A DNA stretch of 64,000 nucleotides from Leifsonia poae (GTDB lineage Bacteria; Actinomycetota; Actinomycetes; Actinomycetales; Microbacteriaceae), in NCBI RefSeq assembly GCF_020009625.1, contig NZ_JAIHLP010000002.1, forward strand, positions 2,914,001 to 2,978,000. The letters run 5' to 3'. A model generated the notes under the pieces. It saw only the letters and a list, made by a program, of their open reading frames with translations, was not told the DNA's origin and did not search any database. Positions 15,829 through 23,426 of this stretch are shown piece after piece. Each line of letters begins with the position of its first letter. Position 1 is the first letter of the stretch. The position numbers and the translations under genes were made by a program.

Positions 15829-18120
15829 TCAGTGCCCCTTGCCGCCGTTGCCGTTCCCGGGAGCGCCGCCGCCGTTGCCCGGCTTGGTCGGTGTTCCTGG
15901 CTGTGTCGGTGTTCCCGGCGCCGGTGTCGCCGGTTTCGGCGCGACCGGCCGCGTGACGTACTTGCCGCTCGGACTCGGGAAGGCCGCACCCCCGTAGACC
16001 GCGTTGAGCGCGGTCACGATCGGCTTGACGATCGAGAATTTCACGTCGCCGCCGCCGACGCCCTGGAACCGTTGACTGCGGAGCGGAACATCACCGGAGA
16101 CGTTCCCGACCCAGGTGGCCTGCGCGATCTTGCTGGTCGAGGTGACGAGCCAGTTCTCAAGCGAATTGTCGGTCGTGCCGGTCTTCCCGAAGATCGGAAT
16201 GCCGTCTCGAGGATTCGCCGAGGTCGCCGTGCCGTTGGTCATCACGCCCTGCAGGGCGTAGATGGCCGCTGCTGCGACGTTCGGATCGATGGGGGTCGTC
16301 GAGCAGACGCTCTTCGGCACCGCATGGTCGGTGCCGTCGGGATTGACGATCTTGTCGATGGCGATCGCGCTGCAGGCCACGCCGTTGTTGGCGATTCCGG
16401 CGTACGCCGTGGCCATCGTCAGCGGGGCGATGTAGTTCGTGCCGAGAGTCGCGGCCGGAACCGCTCTGAACGGGTTCGCAGCCTCGTCGGCGCCGTGCAC
16501 CAGAAGATCCTGGGCGCGCTGCTTGATGCCGCAGAGATCGAGCTTGGTGGCCATCATCGCGAAGATCGTGTTGATCGACTGCGCCGTGCCATTCATCACG
16601 CTGGTGCTGCTGACCGACTCGCCCTCGTCGTTGGAGACCGGCCACGCTGGACCGCCGAGGTCGTTGCACGGTGCGCTCTCGTGGAACGCGGACTGCGGGA
16701 ACAGATGCTTCGTTCCGTCCACCGATTCGTAGAGGGAGTGCCCTTCCTGCAGCCATTCGAGCAGGTCGAACGCCTTGTACGACGAACCCGTCTGGAACCC
16801 TTCCGAGCCGCCGTAGGCGTAGTCGGTGTTGTAGTTGACCGAGGTCGTGCCCGGGCCCGGTGTCGCCGTGTTGTCGTATGCCCTGTTCTCCACCATCGTG
16901 ACCACGCGGCCGGTGCCGACTTCGACCGAGACGTTCGAGCCCCCGAGGTCGAGGTTCGGGCTGGTCGGTGGGATGTAGGCGCTGAGGGCGTTCTGTGCGG
17001 AGCCCTGCAGGTCGAGGTTGAGCGTGGTGTAGATCTTCAGGCCGCCGCGGTTGAGGAAGCTGGTGCGCGAGTCGTCTGTGTTTCCGAAGATCGGGTTCTG
17101 TTCGATCGTGCGCTCCACGAAGTCGCAGAAGAAGCCGGCGTGGTACTTCTGGGCGTTCATGCAGCCGCTCTGCACGGAGGTGATGTGCGGTTCGACCTTT
17201 GTGGCTTTGGCCGCATCCCGCTCGGCTGTGGTGATCTTGCCGTTGGCGAGCATCCGGTCGAGCACATAGTTGCGTCGTTCGAGAGTGGCGGCGTAGCCGT
17301 TGGCGGCGCCGTTCACTTTGCTCGTCGGCTGGTCGATGCGCAGGTTGTCCGGGTTGTTCAGGATGGCGATGAGCGTCGCCGATTGCGGGAGGGTGAGTGC
17401 TTTCGCCGAGACGCCGAAGTAGTACTCCGCCGCCGACTGCACGCCGTAGACGCGTCCGCCGAACAGGGCGATGTTCAGGTAGCTCTGCAGGATCTCGTTC
17501 TTCGTGTACTGCTTCTCGAGGCCGATCGCGTAGCGCATCTCTTTGAGCTTGCGAGCCGGGTCGACCTCGGTGGCGTCGTTGTAGCAGGCTTCGTATACCG
17601 CGAGCTGCTTCTTCTGCACCTTGGCGGTGGCCGTCACATCGGGCTGCTTGTTCTCGCACCGCTGCACGAGGATGTTCTTCACGTATTGCTGTGTGATCGA
17701 CGAACCGCCCTGCACGTTCTTGTGCAACGCCGTGAGCAGGGCGCCGCGGATGGTGCCGGTGACGTCGACCCCGCCGTGCTCGTAGAAGCGTGGATCCTCC
17801 GTGGCGACGGCGGCGTCTTTGAGGTTCTGCGCGATATCGTCCCAGCCGACCTCGACCCGATTCTGGGAGTAGAAGCTCGCGATCGGCACCGGCTTGCCCT
17901 GGGAGGTGGCGTACATCGTCGACGCCTGGGCCAGCGGATCGACCTTGATGTATTCGGGCAGGCCGTCGAAGACGCCGATGGTGGAGTCGGCTGCCGAGCC
18001 GGTGAGGGCGACGGCCGGTGTCACGGCGGCGGCCGCGAGCACACCCGCGACCGTGCTGAGTGCCACGAATCCGAGGAGTGCGGGTGCCCATCCCCAGCCG
18101 CGGCGTCCCGAAGAATTCAT
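15829..18120 (-). CDS. Class A penicillin-binding protein (PBP1-type glycosyltransferase/transpeptidase)
   Basis: 763 residues. An N-terminal membrane anchor (~residues 12-36) precedes the GT51 glycosyltransferase domain, with TEDPRFYEHGGVD and GGSSITQQYVKN. The transpeptidase domain has SSYK (SxxK nucleophile motif), SIN (SxN) and KTGTT (KTG) in order. A Pro/Gly-rich tail of about 40 residues ends the protein. It polymerises and cross-links peptidoglycan on the outer membrane face. The stop is ~70 bp from the TetR start. Confidence 0.93.
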   Translation of the reverse strand: MNSSGRRGWGWAPALLGFVALSTVAGVLAAAAVTPAVALTGSAADSTIGVFDGLPEYIKVDPLAQASTMYATSQGKPVPIASFYSQNRVEVGWDDIAQNLKDAAVATEDPRFYEHGGVDVTGTIRGALLTALHKNVQGGSSITQQYVKNILVQRCENKQPDVTATAKVQKKQLAVYEACYNDATEVDPARKLKEMRYAIGLEKQYTKNEILQSYLNIALFGGRVYGVQSAAEYYFGVSAKALTLPQSATLIAILNNPDNLRIDQPTSKVNGAANGYAATLERRNYVLDRMLANGKITTAERDAAKATKVEPHITSVQSGCMNAQKYHAGFFCDFVERTIEQNPIFGNTDDSRTSFLNRGGLKIYTTLNLDLQGSAQNALSAYIPPTSPNLDLGGSNVSVEVGTGRVVTMVENRAYDNTATPGPGTTSVNYNTDYAYGGSEGFQTGSSYKAFDLLEWLQEGHSLYESVDGTKHLFPQSAFHESAPCNDLGGPAWPVSNDEGESVSSTSVMNGTAQSINTIFAMMATKLDLCGIKQRAQDLLVHGADEAANPFRAVPAATLGTNYIAPLTMATAYAGIANNGVACSAIAIDKIVNPDGTDHAVPKSVCSTTPIDPNVAAAAIYALQGVMTNGTATSANPRDGIPIFGKTGTTDNSLENWLVTSTSKIAQATWVGNVSGDVPLRSQRFQGVGGGDVKFSIVKPIVTALNAVYGGAAFPSPSGKYVTRPVAPKPATPAPGTPTQPGTPTKPGNGGGAPGNGNGGKGH

Positions 18121-18201
18121 GGCGTCATGATACGGGGTGAAGGTGGCGCGACGCCCGGCGATCGGTCAGCGTGTGCCGTTTCTCGCCGTGTTCGGGCAGG
18201 G

Positions 18202-18654
18202 TCAGGCGCCGTCACGCAGCTTATCGCAGAGCTCGACGAGCCGTTCGAGTTCGTCGGGGTCGAGCCTGCCGCCGACCCGATCGGTGATCGTTCTCATGTG
18301 CTCGACGGCCACCCGTCGGAAGAGCTCGAATCCCTCGTCGGTGAGGCGGATGACGGTGCCGCGCGCATCGGTCGGCTCGGGGCACTTGTCCACCAGGCCG
18401 CGGGCCACGAGACGGTCGACGAGGCGGCTCACGCTCGGCTGGGTGAGCAGCACGTGCTTGTTGAGGTCGCGCAGTCGCAGTTCGCGGTTCGGCTGCCGTG
18501 AGAGGTTGAACAGCACGTCGTACTCGTTGAACGAGATGTCTTTCGTGGGGAATTCGGCGGCGAGCGTGCGCATGACCGCGACCTGGGCGCGGAACAACGA
18601 TTCCCAGGCCGACACCGCGTTCGGTCGTGCCTTCACGCGTTCCTGTGTGCGCAT
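18202..18654 (-). CDS. MarR-family transcriptional regulator
   Basis: 150 residues from ATG 18654, which has AGGAGG 7-8 nt upstream; a longer frame to 18699 lacks a good site. The winged helix contains FNEYDVLFNLSRQPNRELRLRDLNKHVLLTQPSVSRLVDRL and the wing PTDARGTVIRLTDEG. It lies behind the PBP gene on the same strand, with its own upstream region, and has no clearly linked target. Confidence 0.85.
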   Translation of the reverse strand: MRTQERVKARPNAVSAWESLFRAQVAVMRTLAAEFPTKDISFNEYDVLFNLSRQPNRELRLRDLNKHVLLTQPSVSRLVDRLVARGLVDKCPEPTDARGTVIRLTDEGFELFRRVAVEHMRTITDRVGGRLDPDELERLVELCDKLRDGA

Positions 18655-18789
18655 CCCACTGCCTCCTGATGCCTTGCGCCGATCCCTGGGACGGAGCATT
18701 GCCGAAATCTCAATGCATTCGCATCATCTCACCACCCGGCGACACCGGCATCGGTGCCCGCACGGGTTTCGTGCACGGGTTAAGAGATT

Positions 18790-18823
18790 GAGGGCCGGCC
18801 GCAGAGGCTAGCGGCCGGCCCTC
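18790..18823 (-). terminator. Strong GC hairpin, probable terminator of the orphan RHH gene
   Basis: Perfect 13-bp arms (18790-18802 and 18811-18823) around an 8-nt loop. On the minus strand it lies ~170 nt after the RHH stop and is followed by a moderately T-rich stretch. It also separates that gene from the MarR promoter. The 338-bp region 18655-18992 holds this hairpin and the palindrome at 18900-18939, and no gene. Confidence 0.55.
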
Positions 18824-18899
18824 TCCCTTGCACCAAGAGTGTCCTGCAATCACATTCCGCGTTGGCTGCCACAGCAAACAACTAACGCTCTTGAACTAT

Positions 18900-18939
18900 A
18901 TAACGAAGAGGTAACGGCCGCTAGTTACCTGTTCGTTAT
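18900..18939. repeat. 16-bp inverted repeat (15/16) in an AT-rich patch near the orphan RHH gene
   Basis: Arms 18900-18915 and 18924-18939 are complementary at 15 of 16 positions around an 8-nt loop, followed on the plus strand by five T. It lies ~55 bp beyond the stop of the partition-type RHH gene, in the most AT-rich intergenic stretch of this region. It could be a terminator read on the plus strand or a binding site for the RHH protein; sequence alone does not decide. Confidence 0.6.
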
Positions 18940-18992
18940 TTTTGCTGCGAGTTTTCTCTGCGCGTCCTATGGATTCGTCTCTGTGGGTTTTC

Positions 18993-19280
18993 TCAGGCCG
19001 TCGGGATGTCGGGATCGGCCGGGGAGCGCCTTCGCGTGGGTGCACCGGCGCCGAGGGGGAGGGTGCTTCCTTCGTAGGTCCGGCCCGCGTTGTGTTCCTG
19101 TTCCCGACGCTCCACTTCGAGAAGCACGGCCTTGGCGACGAAATCCGACCAGCTGAGGTCGCCCTCCCGGTCGGCCGTCGCGCGATAGGCCGCGCGTGCT
19201 CGGTTGCGCAGCTCGCGCGTCAAATAGACGGTGATCGTCGTGCGGTCGTCGGGTCGATCGTCGGGTCGGTCGTCGGTCAT
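18993..19280 (-). CDS. Orphan ribbon-helix-helix protein, ParB/ParG-like centromere-binding type
   Basis: 95 residues. After an acidic repeat (RPDDRPDDR) comes TTITVYLTRELRNRARAAYR, a beta-strand plus helix typical of RHH DNA-binding proteins, then SWSDFVAKAVLLEVERREQEHN, the second helix. The pattern resembles the C-terminal domain of actinobacterial plasmid-type ParB/ParG partition proteins. The C-terminal ~30 residues are basic and disordered. No ParA gene is adjacent, so it is an orphan. The fold is fairly secure; a partition role is inference. Confidence 0.65.
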   Translation of the reverse strand: MTDDRPDDRPDDRTTITVYLTRELRNRARAAYRATADREGDLSWSDFVAKAVLLEVERREQEHNAGRTYEGSTLPLGAGAPTRRRSPADPDIPTA

Positions 19281-19406
19281 TCGTGTTCTCCCTGCTTCGC
19301 GCGTTCTGAGAGGGAGACGGCCGAGGCGCCGGAATATGACGAAGGTTCACCTCGCGGTCGGCGATCTCACAGGTTCGCCCCGCTCTAGACATATCACTCG
19401 AATGCG

Positions 19407-19426
19407 AATACTCTGAGTCAAGTATT
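19407..19426 (+). promoter_or_regulatory. PadR-type operator overlapping the ribosome-binding region
   Basis: AATACT (19407-19412) and AGTATT (19421-19426) separated by 8 bp. The TACT-N8-AGTA layout has the same spacing as the ATGT-N8-ACAT operators known for PadR proteins. It ends just before GGAGG of the padR-like gene, so binding would block its expression and that of the ABC operon downstream. Confidence 0.55.
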
Positions 19427-19437
19427 TGGAGGTGACT

Positions 19438-20115
19438 ATGTCGAAGCGTCCTGTTTCCAACCCGCTGGCCCTTGCGGTGCTGTCCTGCCTGTGGGAGCGG
19501 CCGATGTATCCGTACGAGATGACGACCTCCATGCGCGAGCGCGGCAAAGAAGACAGCATCCGCCTCAACTTCGGCTCCCTCTACTCCGTCATCAAGACAC
19601 TGGAGAAGCACGGACTGATCGTGGTGGCGCAGACCGAGCGCGAAGGCAATCGGCCGGAGCGCATCGTCTACGCGATCACGGAGGCGGGCCGACGCGAAGC
19701 CCACGAGTGGTTGCGCGAGCTCATCGACACTCCGGCGAAGGAGTACCCGGCGATCGAGACCGGACTCTCGCTGATCACCATGCTTCCGCCCGACGAAGCC
19801 CTCGAACTGCTCGAGAAGCGCGCCGAGCGGCTGGGTGCCGACATCGCGGCCCGGGAGCTCAGCCTCACGGGTGAGGCGGCGGCCGTGCCGGAGCTGTTCA
19901 TGGTGGAGTTCCACCTCAGACTCGCGATGCTGCGGGCCGAGCGCGACTACATCGCCGGGCTGGCCGAACGCATCCGGGAGCGCGAAGTGGGCGGTATCGA
20001 GATGTGGGAGGGCCTGCACGAGCTGCTCGCCCAAGGCCTCAGCATGGTCGAGATCCAGAGAATGATCGAGGCCGGCGACTTCGGGCAGGAGGTGGCCGAC
20101 CTGTTCAGCTCGTGA
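19438..20115 (+). CDS. PadR-family transcriptional regulator (long form)
   Basis: 225 residues from ATG 19438, behind a GGAGGTGACT ribosome-binding site. The winged helix reads LAVLSCLWERPMYPYEMTTSM and LNFGSLYSVIKTLEKHGLI, the PadR signature. The C-terminal half is a long helical domain for dimerisation. It stands 156 bp upstream of a DrrAB-like ABC exporter on the same strand, the usual arrangement for a drug-responsive PadR repressor. Confidence 0.9.
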   Translation: MSKRPVSNPLALAVLSCLWERPMYPYEMTTSMRERGKEDSIRLNFGSLYSVIKTLEKHGLIVVAQTEREGNRPERIVYAITEAGRREAHEWLRELIDTPAKEYPAIETGLSLITMLPPDEALELLEKRAERLGADIAARELSLTGEAAAVPELFMVEFHLRLAMLRAERDYIAGLAERIREREVGGIEMWEGLHELLAQGLSMVEIQRMIEAGDFGQEVADLFSS

Positions 20116-20271
20116 ATCACCACTCACCAAGGTGATGGCCGGAGAGCGGCAACTCTCCGGCCATCCAAACCCCAGTCGTTCCGTGAGGAACCTGCGTCAA
20201 CAGTCACCGAGGGTCCACTCAATGGTACTGCGCGGGTGCTCACGAACGGCTTTCACCGAAAGGAAGCCATC

Positions 20272-21300
20272 GTGGCTCAGCACACTCCGGCGGGGGAATC
20301 GGCGCTCATCGCCGAGAACCTCGTCAAGACCTACAAGGCGGGGAGGGGCAAGACCCCTGTCCGCGCTCTCGACGGGCTCAGCTTCGCGGCCGAATCCGGA
20401 ACCGTGTTCGGTCTGCTCGGACCGAACGGCGCGGGCAAGTCCACCACCATCAAGATCCTCTCCACGCTCGCCCGGGCCGACTCGGGAACAGCCCGCGTCG
20501 CAGGGATCGACGTGCGGAGGCATCCGGGCCGGGTGCGGCGCGCCATCGGTTTCGTGGCGCAGAAGTCGGTCGCCGATCCGATGGACACCGGAGTCGAGAA
20601 CCTCGTGCTCGCCGGGCGGCTGCAAGGGCTGACCGCCCGGGAGGCGCACGCCCGCGCCGCCGAACTGCTCGACCGGTTCACCCTGACCGAGCACGCCGGC
20701 CGGCAGGTCAAGACGTACTCCGGCGGAATGGCGCGGAAGCTCGATGTGGCGATCGGGCTGATGCATCGGCCCCAGGTGCTGTTCCTCGACGAGCCGACCA
20801 CCGGTCTCGACCCGGAGGCGCGCGCAGAACTCTGGGCCGAGATCGAGCGGATGACCCGGGCCGAGCATATGACGGTGCTGCTGACCACCCACTACCTGGA
20901 GGAGGCGGATCGGCTCGCCAAGCGACTCGCCATCGTCGACCACGGCACGGTCGTCGCCGGAGGAACGCCGGAAGAGCTCAAGAACGACCTGCGCGGCGAC
21001 GCCGTGATCGTCGAGCTCACCAGCGACGGCGACCCGTTCGCCGCGCTCGCCGCCCTGCAACGGGTGGAAGCGCTCCGAGAAGTGGGCGGTGACGGTCGCA
21101 CGCTGCGCGCCCGCGCCGACAACGGCGCGGCCACCCTTCCGCTGGCGCTCGCCGCCCTGGAGGCCGCCGCCGTGACGGTCGCCTCCGCCACCGTCGCCCG
21201 GCCCAGCCTGGACGATGTGTATCTGCGGCACACCGGCCGCACCCTCAGCAAGGCGCAGGAGCGCGCCGAGCAGAACCTCGCACTGGAGAACGCATCATGA
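20272..21300 (+). CDS. ABC transporter ATP-binding protein (DrrA-like drug export)
   Basis: 342 residues from a GTG at 20272 with AAAGGA upstream. Walker A is GPNGAGKST, the ABC signature YSGGMARKLD and Walker B VLFLDEPTTGLDP; the H-loop is TTHYLEEADRLA. A C-terminal ~90-residue extension follows, as in DrrA and other ABC-2 exporters. It ends in an ATGA overlap with the permease gene. Together with the PadR regulator it probably forms an inducible drug or lipid exporter. Confidence 0.92.
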   Translation: MAQHTPAGESALIAENLVKTYKAGRGKTPVRALDGLSFAAESGTVFGLLGPNGAGKSTTIKILSTLARADSGTARVAGIDVRRHPGRVRRAIGFVAQKSVADPMDTGVENLVLAGRLQGLTAREAHARAAELLDRFTLTEHAGRQVKTYSGGMARKLDVAIGLMHRPQVLFLDEPTTGLDPEARAELWAEIERMTRAEHMTVLLTTHYLEEADRLAKRLAIVDHGTVVAGGTPEELKNDLRGDAVIVELTSDGDPFAALAALQRVEALREVGGDGRTLRARADNGAATLPLALAALEAAAVTVASATVARPSLDDVYLRHTGRTLSKAQERAEQNLALENAS

Positions 21301-22118
21301 CCGCCATCGGCTCGGGCGCCGGCGCCCGCACCTCGTACGCACCGACCTTCCTCACCCACACGGCGATCCTCACCGGGCGTCAGCTTCGCGCGGCTTGGCG
21401 GATGCCGGCCTTCCTGGTGATGAACCTCATCCAGCCGATCATCTGGTTGCTGCTGTTCGGGCAGCTGTTCAAGGCGGTCGTGCAGATCCCCGGTTTCGGA
21501 AACGGCCAGAGCTACCTGGAGTTCCTCACTCCGGGCATCGTGATGATGATGGCCCTGTTCGGCAGTGCCTGGTCGGGGACGGTGTACATCCAGGACATGC
21601 AGCGTGGGGTGATGGACCGGTTCCTCACCTCGCCGACGAACCATGCCGCCCTGATCGTCTCGACCCTCGTCTACCAGTCGATCCTCGCGATCTGCCAATC
21701 CCTCGTCGTTCTGGGGATCGCGTTCTGGGCGGGTGCCAGGTTCGAGGGCGGGTTCACCGGAATCGTGCTCTTGCTGTTGGCGGTGGTGCTGCTGACAGCC
21801 GTGTTCTGTTCGCTGTCGAACGCCGTCGCGCTCCTCGCTCGCGATCAGACGGCGCTGATCGGTATCTCGCAGATCATTACTCTGCCGCTGATGTTCCTCA
21901 GCTCGGCCATCATGAACACCAAGCTCTCACCCGAGTGGGTGCAGAACGTTGCGGCGTTCAACCCGTTCGAGTGGGCGGTGATCGTCGGTCGCCAGGCGCT
22001 CAGCTCCACCCCGGATTGGGCGTCCCTCTGGGGGCACGTGGGTCTGCTGGCCGCACTCACCGTGGTCATGGCCGCATGGGCGACCTCAGCCTTCCGCGCC
22101 TACCAACGCTCCGCCTGA
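21297..22118 (+). CDS. ABC-2 type permease (DrrB-like)
   Basis: 273 residues with six hydrophobic segments. The IQPIIWLLLFGQLFKAV segment near residue 45 and the central FGSAWSGTVYIQDMQRGVMDRFL loop are characteristic of DrrB-type ABC-2 permeases; a late P-x-EW segment (NPFEWAVIVGRQAL) is also visible. The start overlaps the ATPase stop by 4 nt, indicating translational coupling. Confidence 0.9.
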   Translation: MTAIGSGAGARTSYAPTFLTHTAILTGRQLRAAWRMPAFLVMNLIQPIIWLLLFGQLFKAVVQIPGFGNGQSYLEFLTPGIVMMMALFGSAWSGTVYIQDMQRGVMDRFLTSPTNHAALIVSTLVYQSILAICQSLVVLGIAFWAGARFEGGFTGIVLLLLAVVLLTAVFCSLSNAVALLARDQTALIGISQIITLPLMFLSSAIMNTKLSPEWVQNVAAFNPFEWAVIVGRQALSSTPDWASLWGHVGLLAALTVVMAAWATSAFRAYQRSA

Positions 22119-22186
22119 CCCCGTCCGCCTGACCCCGTCCGCCTGACCCCGTCCGCCTGACCCCGTCCGCCTGACCCCGTCCGCCT
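22119..22186 (+). repeat. 14-bp tandem repeat, about five units
   Basis: The unit GACCCCGTCCGCCT is repeated nearly perfectly five times. The first unit begins at the permease stop codon, so the array may derive from the gene's 3' end by slippage. It abuts the family A copy 2. Confidence 0.9.
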
Positions 22187-22267
22187 CGCTTCGCCCAGAA
22201 TCCGCCGAGTACACGAAACTTCGCCCAGAAACCGTCGAGTACGCGGAGAGTTCGTGTACTCGGGTGC
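22187..22267 (-). repeat. Family A phased-box repeat, copy 2 (with compensatory change)
   Basis: Boxes on the plus strand are CGAGTAC (22206), CGAGTAC (22236) and GTACTCG (22256). Spacing equals the other copies. The GAGTCC/GGACTC pairing of copies 3 and 4 is changed on both sides to GAGTAC/GTACTC, so pairing is kept. Arms 22205-22217 and 22251-22263 form a perfect 13-bp inverted repeat. It lies 19 nt beyond the stop of the minus-strand winged-helix gene. Confidence 0.85.
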
Positions 22268-22280
22268 TGTGGAGGAGGGT

Positions 22281-23006
22281 TTAGAAGAGGTCGGGGGAGG
22301 GGGCGGAGGCGTGACGGATGGAGACGTCGGCGTGGCGGTCGAAACGGTAGCCGACCCCGCGCACCGTGCGCACGATGTCCTCGTACCGGCCCAGCTTGGC
22401 GCGCAGGCGACGAACGTGCACGTCGATGGTGCGCTCGTTCGGCACCTCGTCGTCGGCCGAACCCCAGAGCGATGAGATCAGCTCTGTGCGCTCGATGGTG
22501 CGTCCCTCGCGCAGCACCAGGTACTGCAGCAGCTCGAACTCCTTGTACGTGAGTGCGGCCGTCTGATTGTCGAGCAGCAGACGCTTGCGTGAGATGTCCA
22601 CGACGACACCGCCGGATGCGCGGTCGTCGTCGTCGTCGATGCTGGCGGTGTGGCGGTGCTTGGCGATCGCAGCCGGGTCTTGCAGGGCGAGGCGCACCAC
22701 GTCCACGTCGCGTCCGCCGGCGCCTTCGGGGGCGAGGGCCACCGCGGCGTATGTTTCGGCGGCGGGGGCGATCTCGGCGGTCAGGCGCTTGAGCGCCTCG
22801 ACGATGCGGCCCAGATCGGTGCCGGCAGCGGCGGCCTTCGCCTCGTCGATTCCGACGTAGAGCACGAAGCCGCGGGCCTCGGTGCCGTTCGGCACGGCGC
22901 GGATCTGCGGGGCGGCGGATGCCGGGGCGGGGGCTGCGGCCGGCGCGGGGGCGGCGGCTAGGCGGCGGGCGGGAGCGTAATCGGTGTCGATGGTTGCCAG
23001 AGACAT
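22281..23006 (-). CDS. Winged-helix (OmpR/PhoB-type) regulator without a receiver domain
   Basis: 241 residues from ATG 23006 with AAAGGAC upstream. Residues ~20-45 are an Ala/Pro linker. The middle third (GFVLYVGIDEAKAAA...) is not a response-regulator receiver and has no phospho-acceptor pattern. The C-terminal ~100 residues are a clear PhoB-type winged helix: LTYKEFELLQYLVLREGRTIERTELI and RTIDVHVRRLRAKLGRYEDIVRTVRGVGYRF. The gene has a ~340-nt leader with a short ORF and hairpin. Target and signal are unknown. Confidence 0.82.
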   Translation of the reverse strand: MSLATIDTDYAPARRLAAAPAPAAAPAPASAAPQIRAVPNGTEARGFVLYVGIDEAKAAAAGTDLGRIVEALKRLTAEIAPAAETYAAVALAPEGAGGRDVDVVRLALQDPAAIAKHRHTASIDDDDDRASGGVVVDISRKRLLLDNQTAALTYKEFELLQYLVLREGRTIERTELISSLWGSADDEVPNERTIDVHVRRLRAKLGRYEDIVRTVRGVGYRFDRHADVSIRHASAPSPDLF

Positions 23007-23032
23007 GGGATGAAGTCCTTTGTGATGATGCT

Positions 23033-23062
23033 GGGAATCCGCTGCCGCCGATCGGCGTTCCC
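23033..23062 (-). promoter_or_regulatory. Leader hairpin just upstream of the winged-helix gene's ribosome-binding site
   Basis: GGGAA/TTCCC outer stem enclosing the palindrome CGCCGATCGGCG on the minus strand, ending about 12 nt before the AAAGGA ribosome-binding site of the gene starting at 23006. It could influence translation or transcript elongation. Structure is predicted by eye only. Confidence 0.4.
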
Positions 23063-23240
23063 GTCCGAGCCGGAGTATCCGGCGATGAGTGTGACGAGGT
23101 GCGGGGATTCGCGTGTTCTGTGTTGGGCCTTCAGAATTCGGCCGGTGAACGGATGCGTGAGTGTGGCGCATCCGGGGAACCAAGGGCCTGGCTCGACTCA
23201 GTGGGTCGGCGGCCGGCTGGTTCGGCGAAGAGTCGTCAGA

Positions 23241-23345
23241 TTAGCGACACATTCGGCAACACATGACCGAAGCGCTGCCGGGCATCATCATGCCGGCATC
23301 CCCAGGGGCCTCGAAGGAGGTCAGGGTACGCGAGTTGTCAGTCAT
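23241..23345 (-). CDS. Possible leaderless 34-residue leader ORF ending in a Cys cluster
   Basis: An ATG at 23345 opens 34 codons ending MCCRMCR before TAA. A strong promoter lies 7 nt upstream, so translation would begin at the mRNA 5' end. The ORF is 234 nt upstream of the winged-helix gene on the same strand. Cys-rich leaderless leader peptides that respond to cysteine supply are known in mycobacteria; this one has a similar layout but the match is only in style. The rest of the 420-bp gap between the flanking genes contains no other gene. Confidence 0.4.
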   Translation of the reverse strand: MTDNSRTLTSFEAPGDAGMMMPGSASVMCCRMCR

Positions 23346-23382
23346 ACCCGCAAGTAAAGCGAACAGTGACGCGCCGTGTCAA
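23346..23382 (-). promoter_or_regulatory. Strong promoter for the short ORF / winged-helix leader
   Basis: On the minus strand, -35 TTGACA (23377-23382), an 18-bp spacer and -10 TTTACT (23353-23358), then 7 nt to the ATG at 23345. This is the closest match to the sigma-70 consensus that I saw in the window. Confidence 0.6.
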
Positions 23383-23426
23383 ATGATGACGAAATGTTTC
23401 GGCGGATGTCCAGACTCGCTCGGTGG

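Noticed and set aside
15817..18501. Plus-strand open frame of 894 codons
   Set aside because: Antisense to the class A PBP, which has complete catalytic motifs.
22119..22267. CRISPR array
   Set aside because: Units are 14 bp, contiguous and without spacers, and no cas gene is present. The 45225-45304 and 35667-35735 arrays fail for the same reason.
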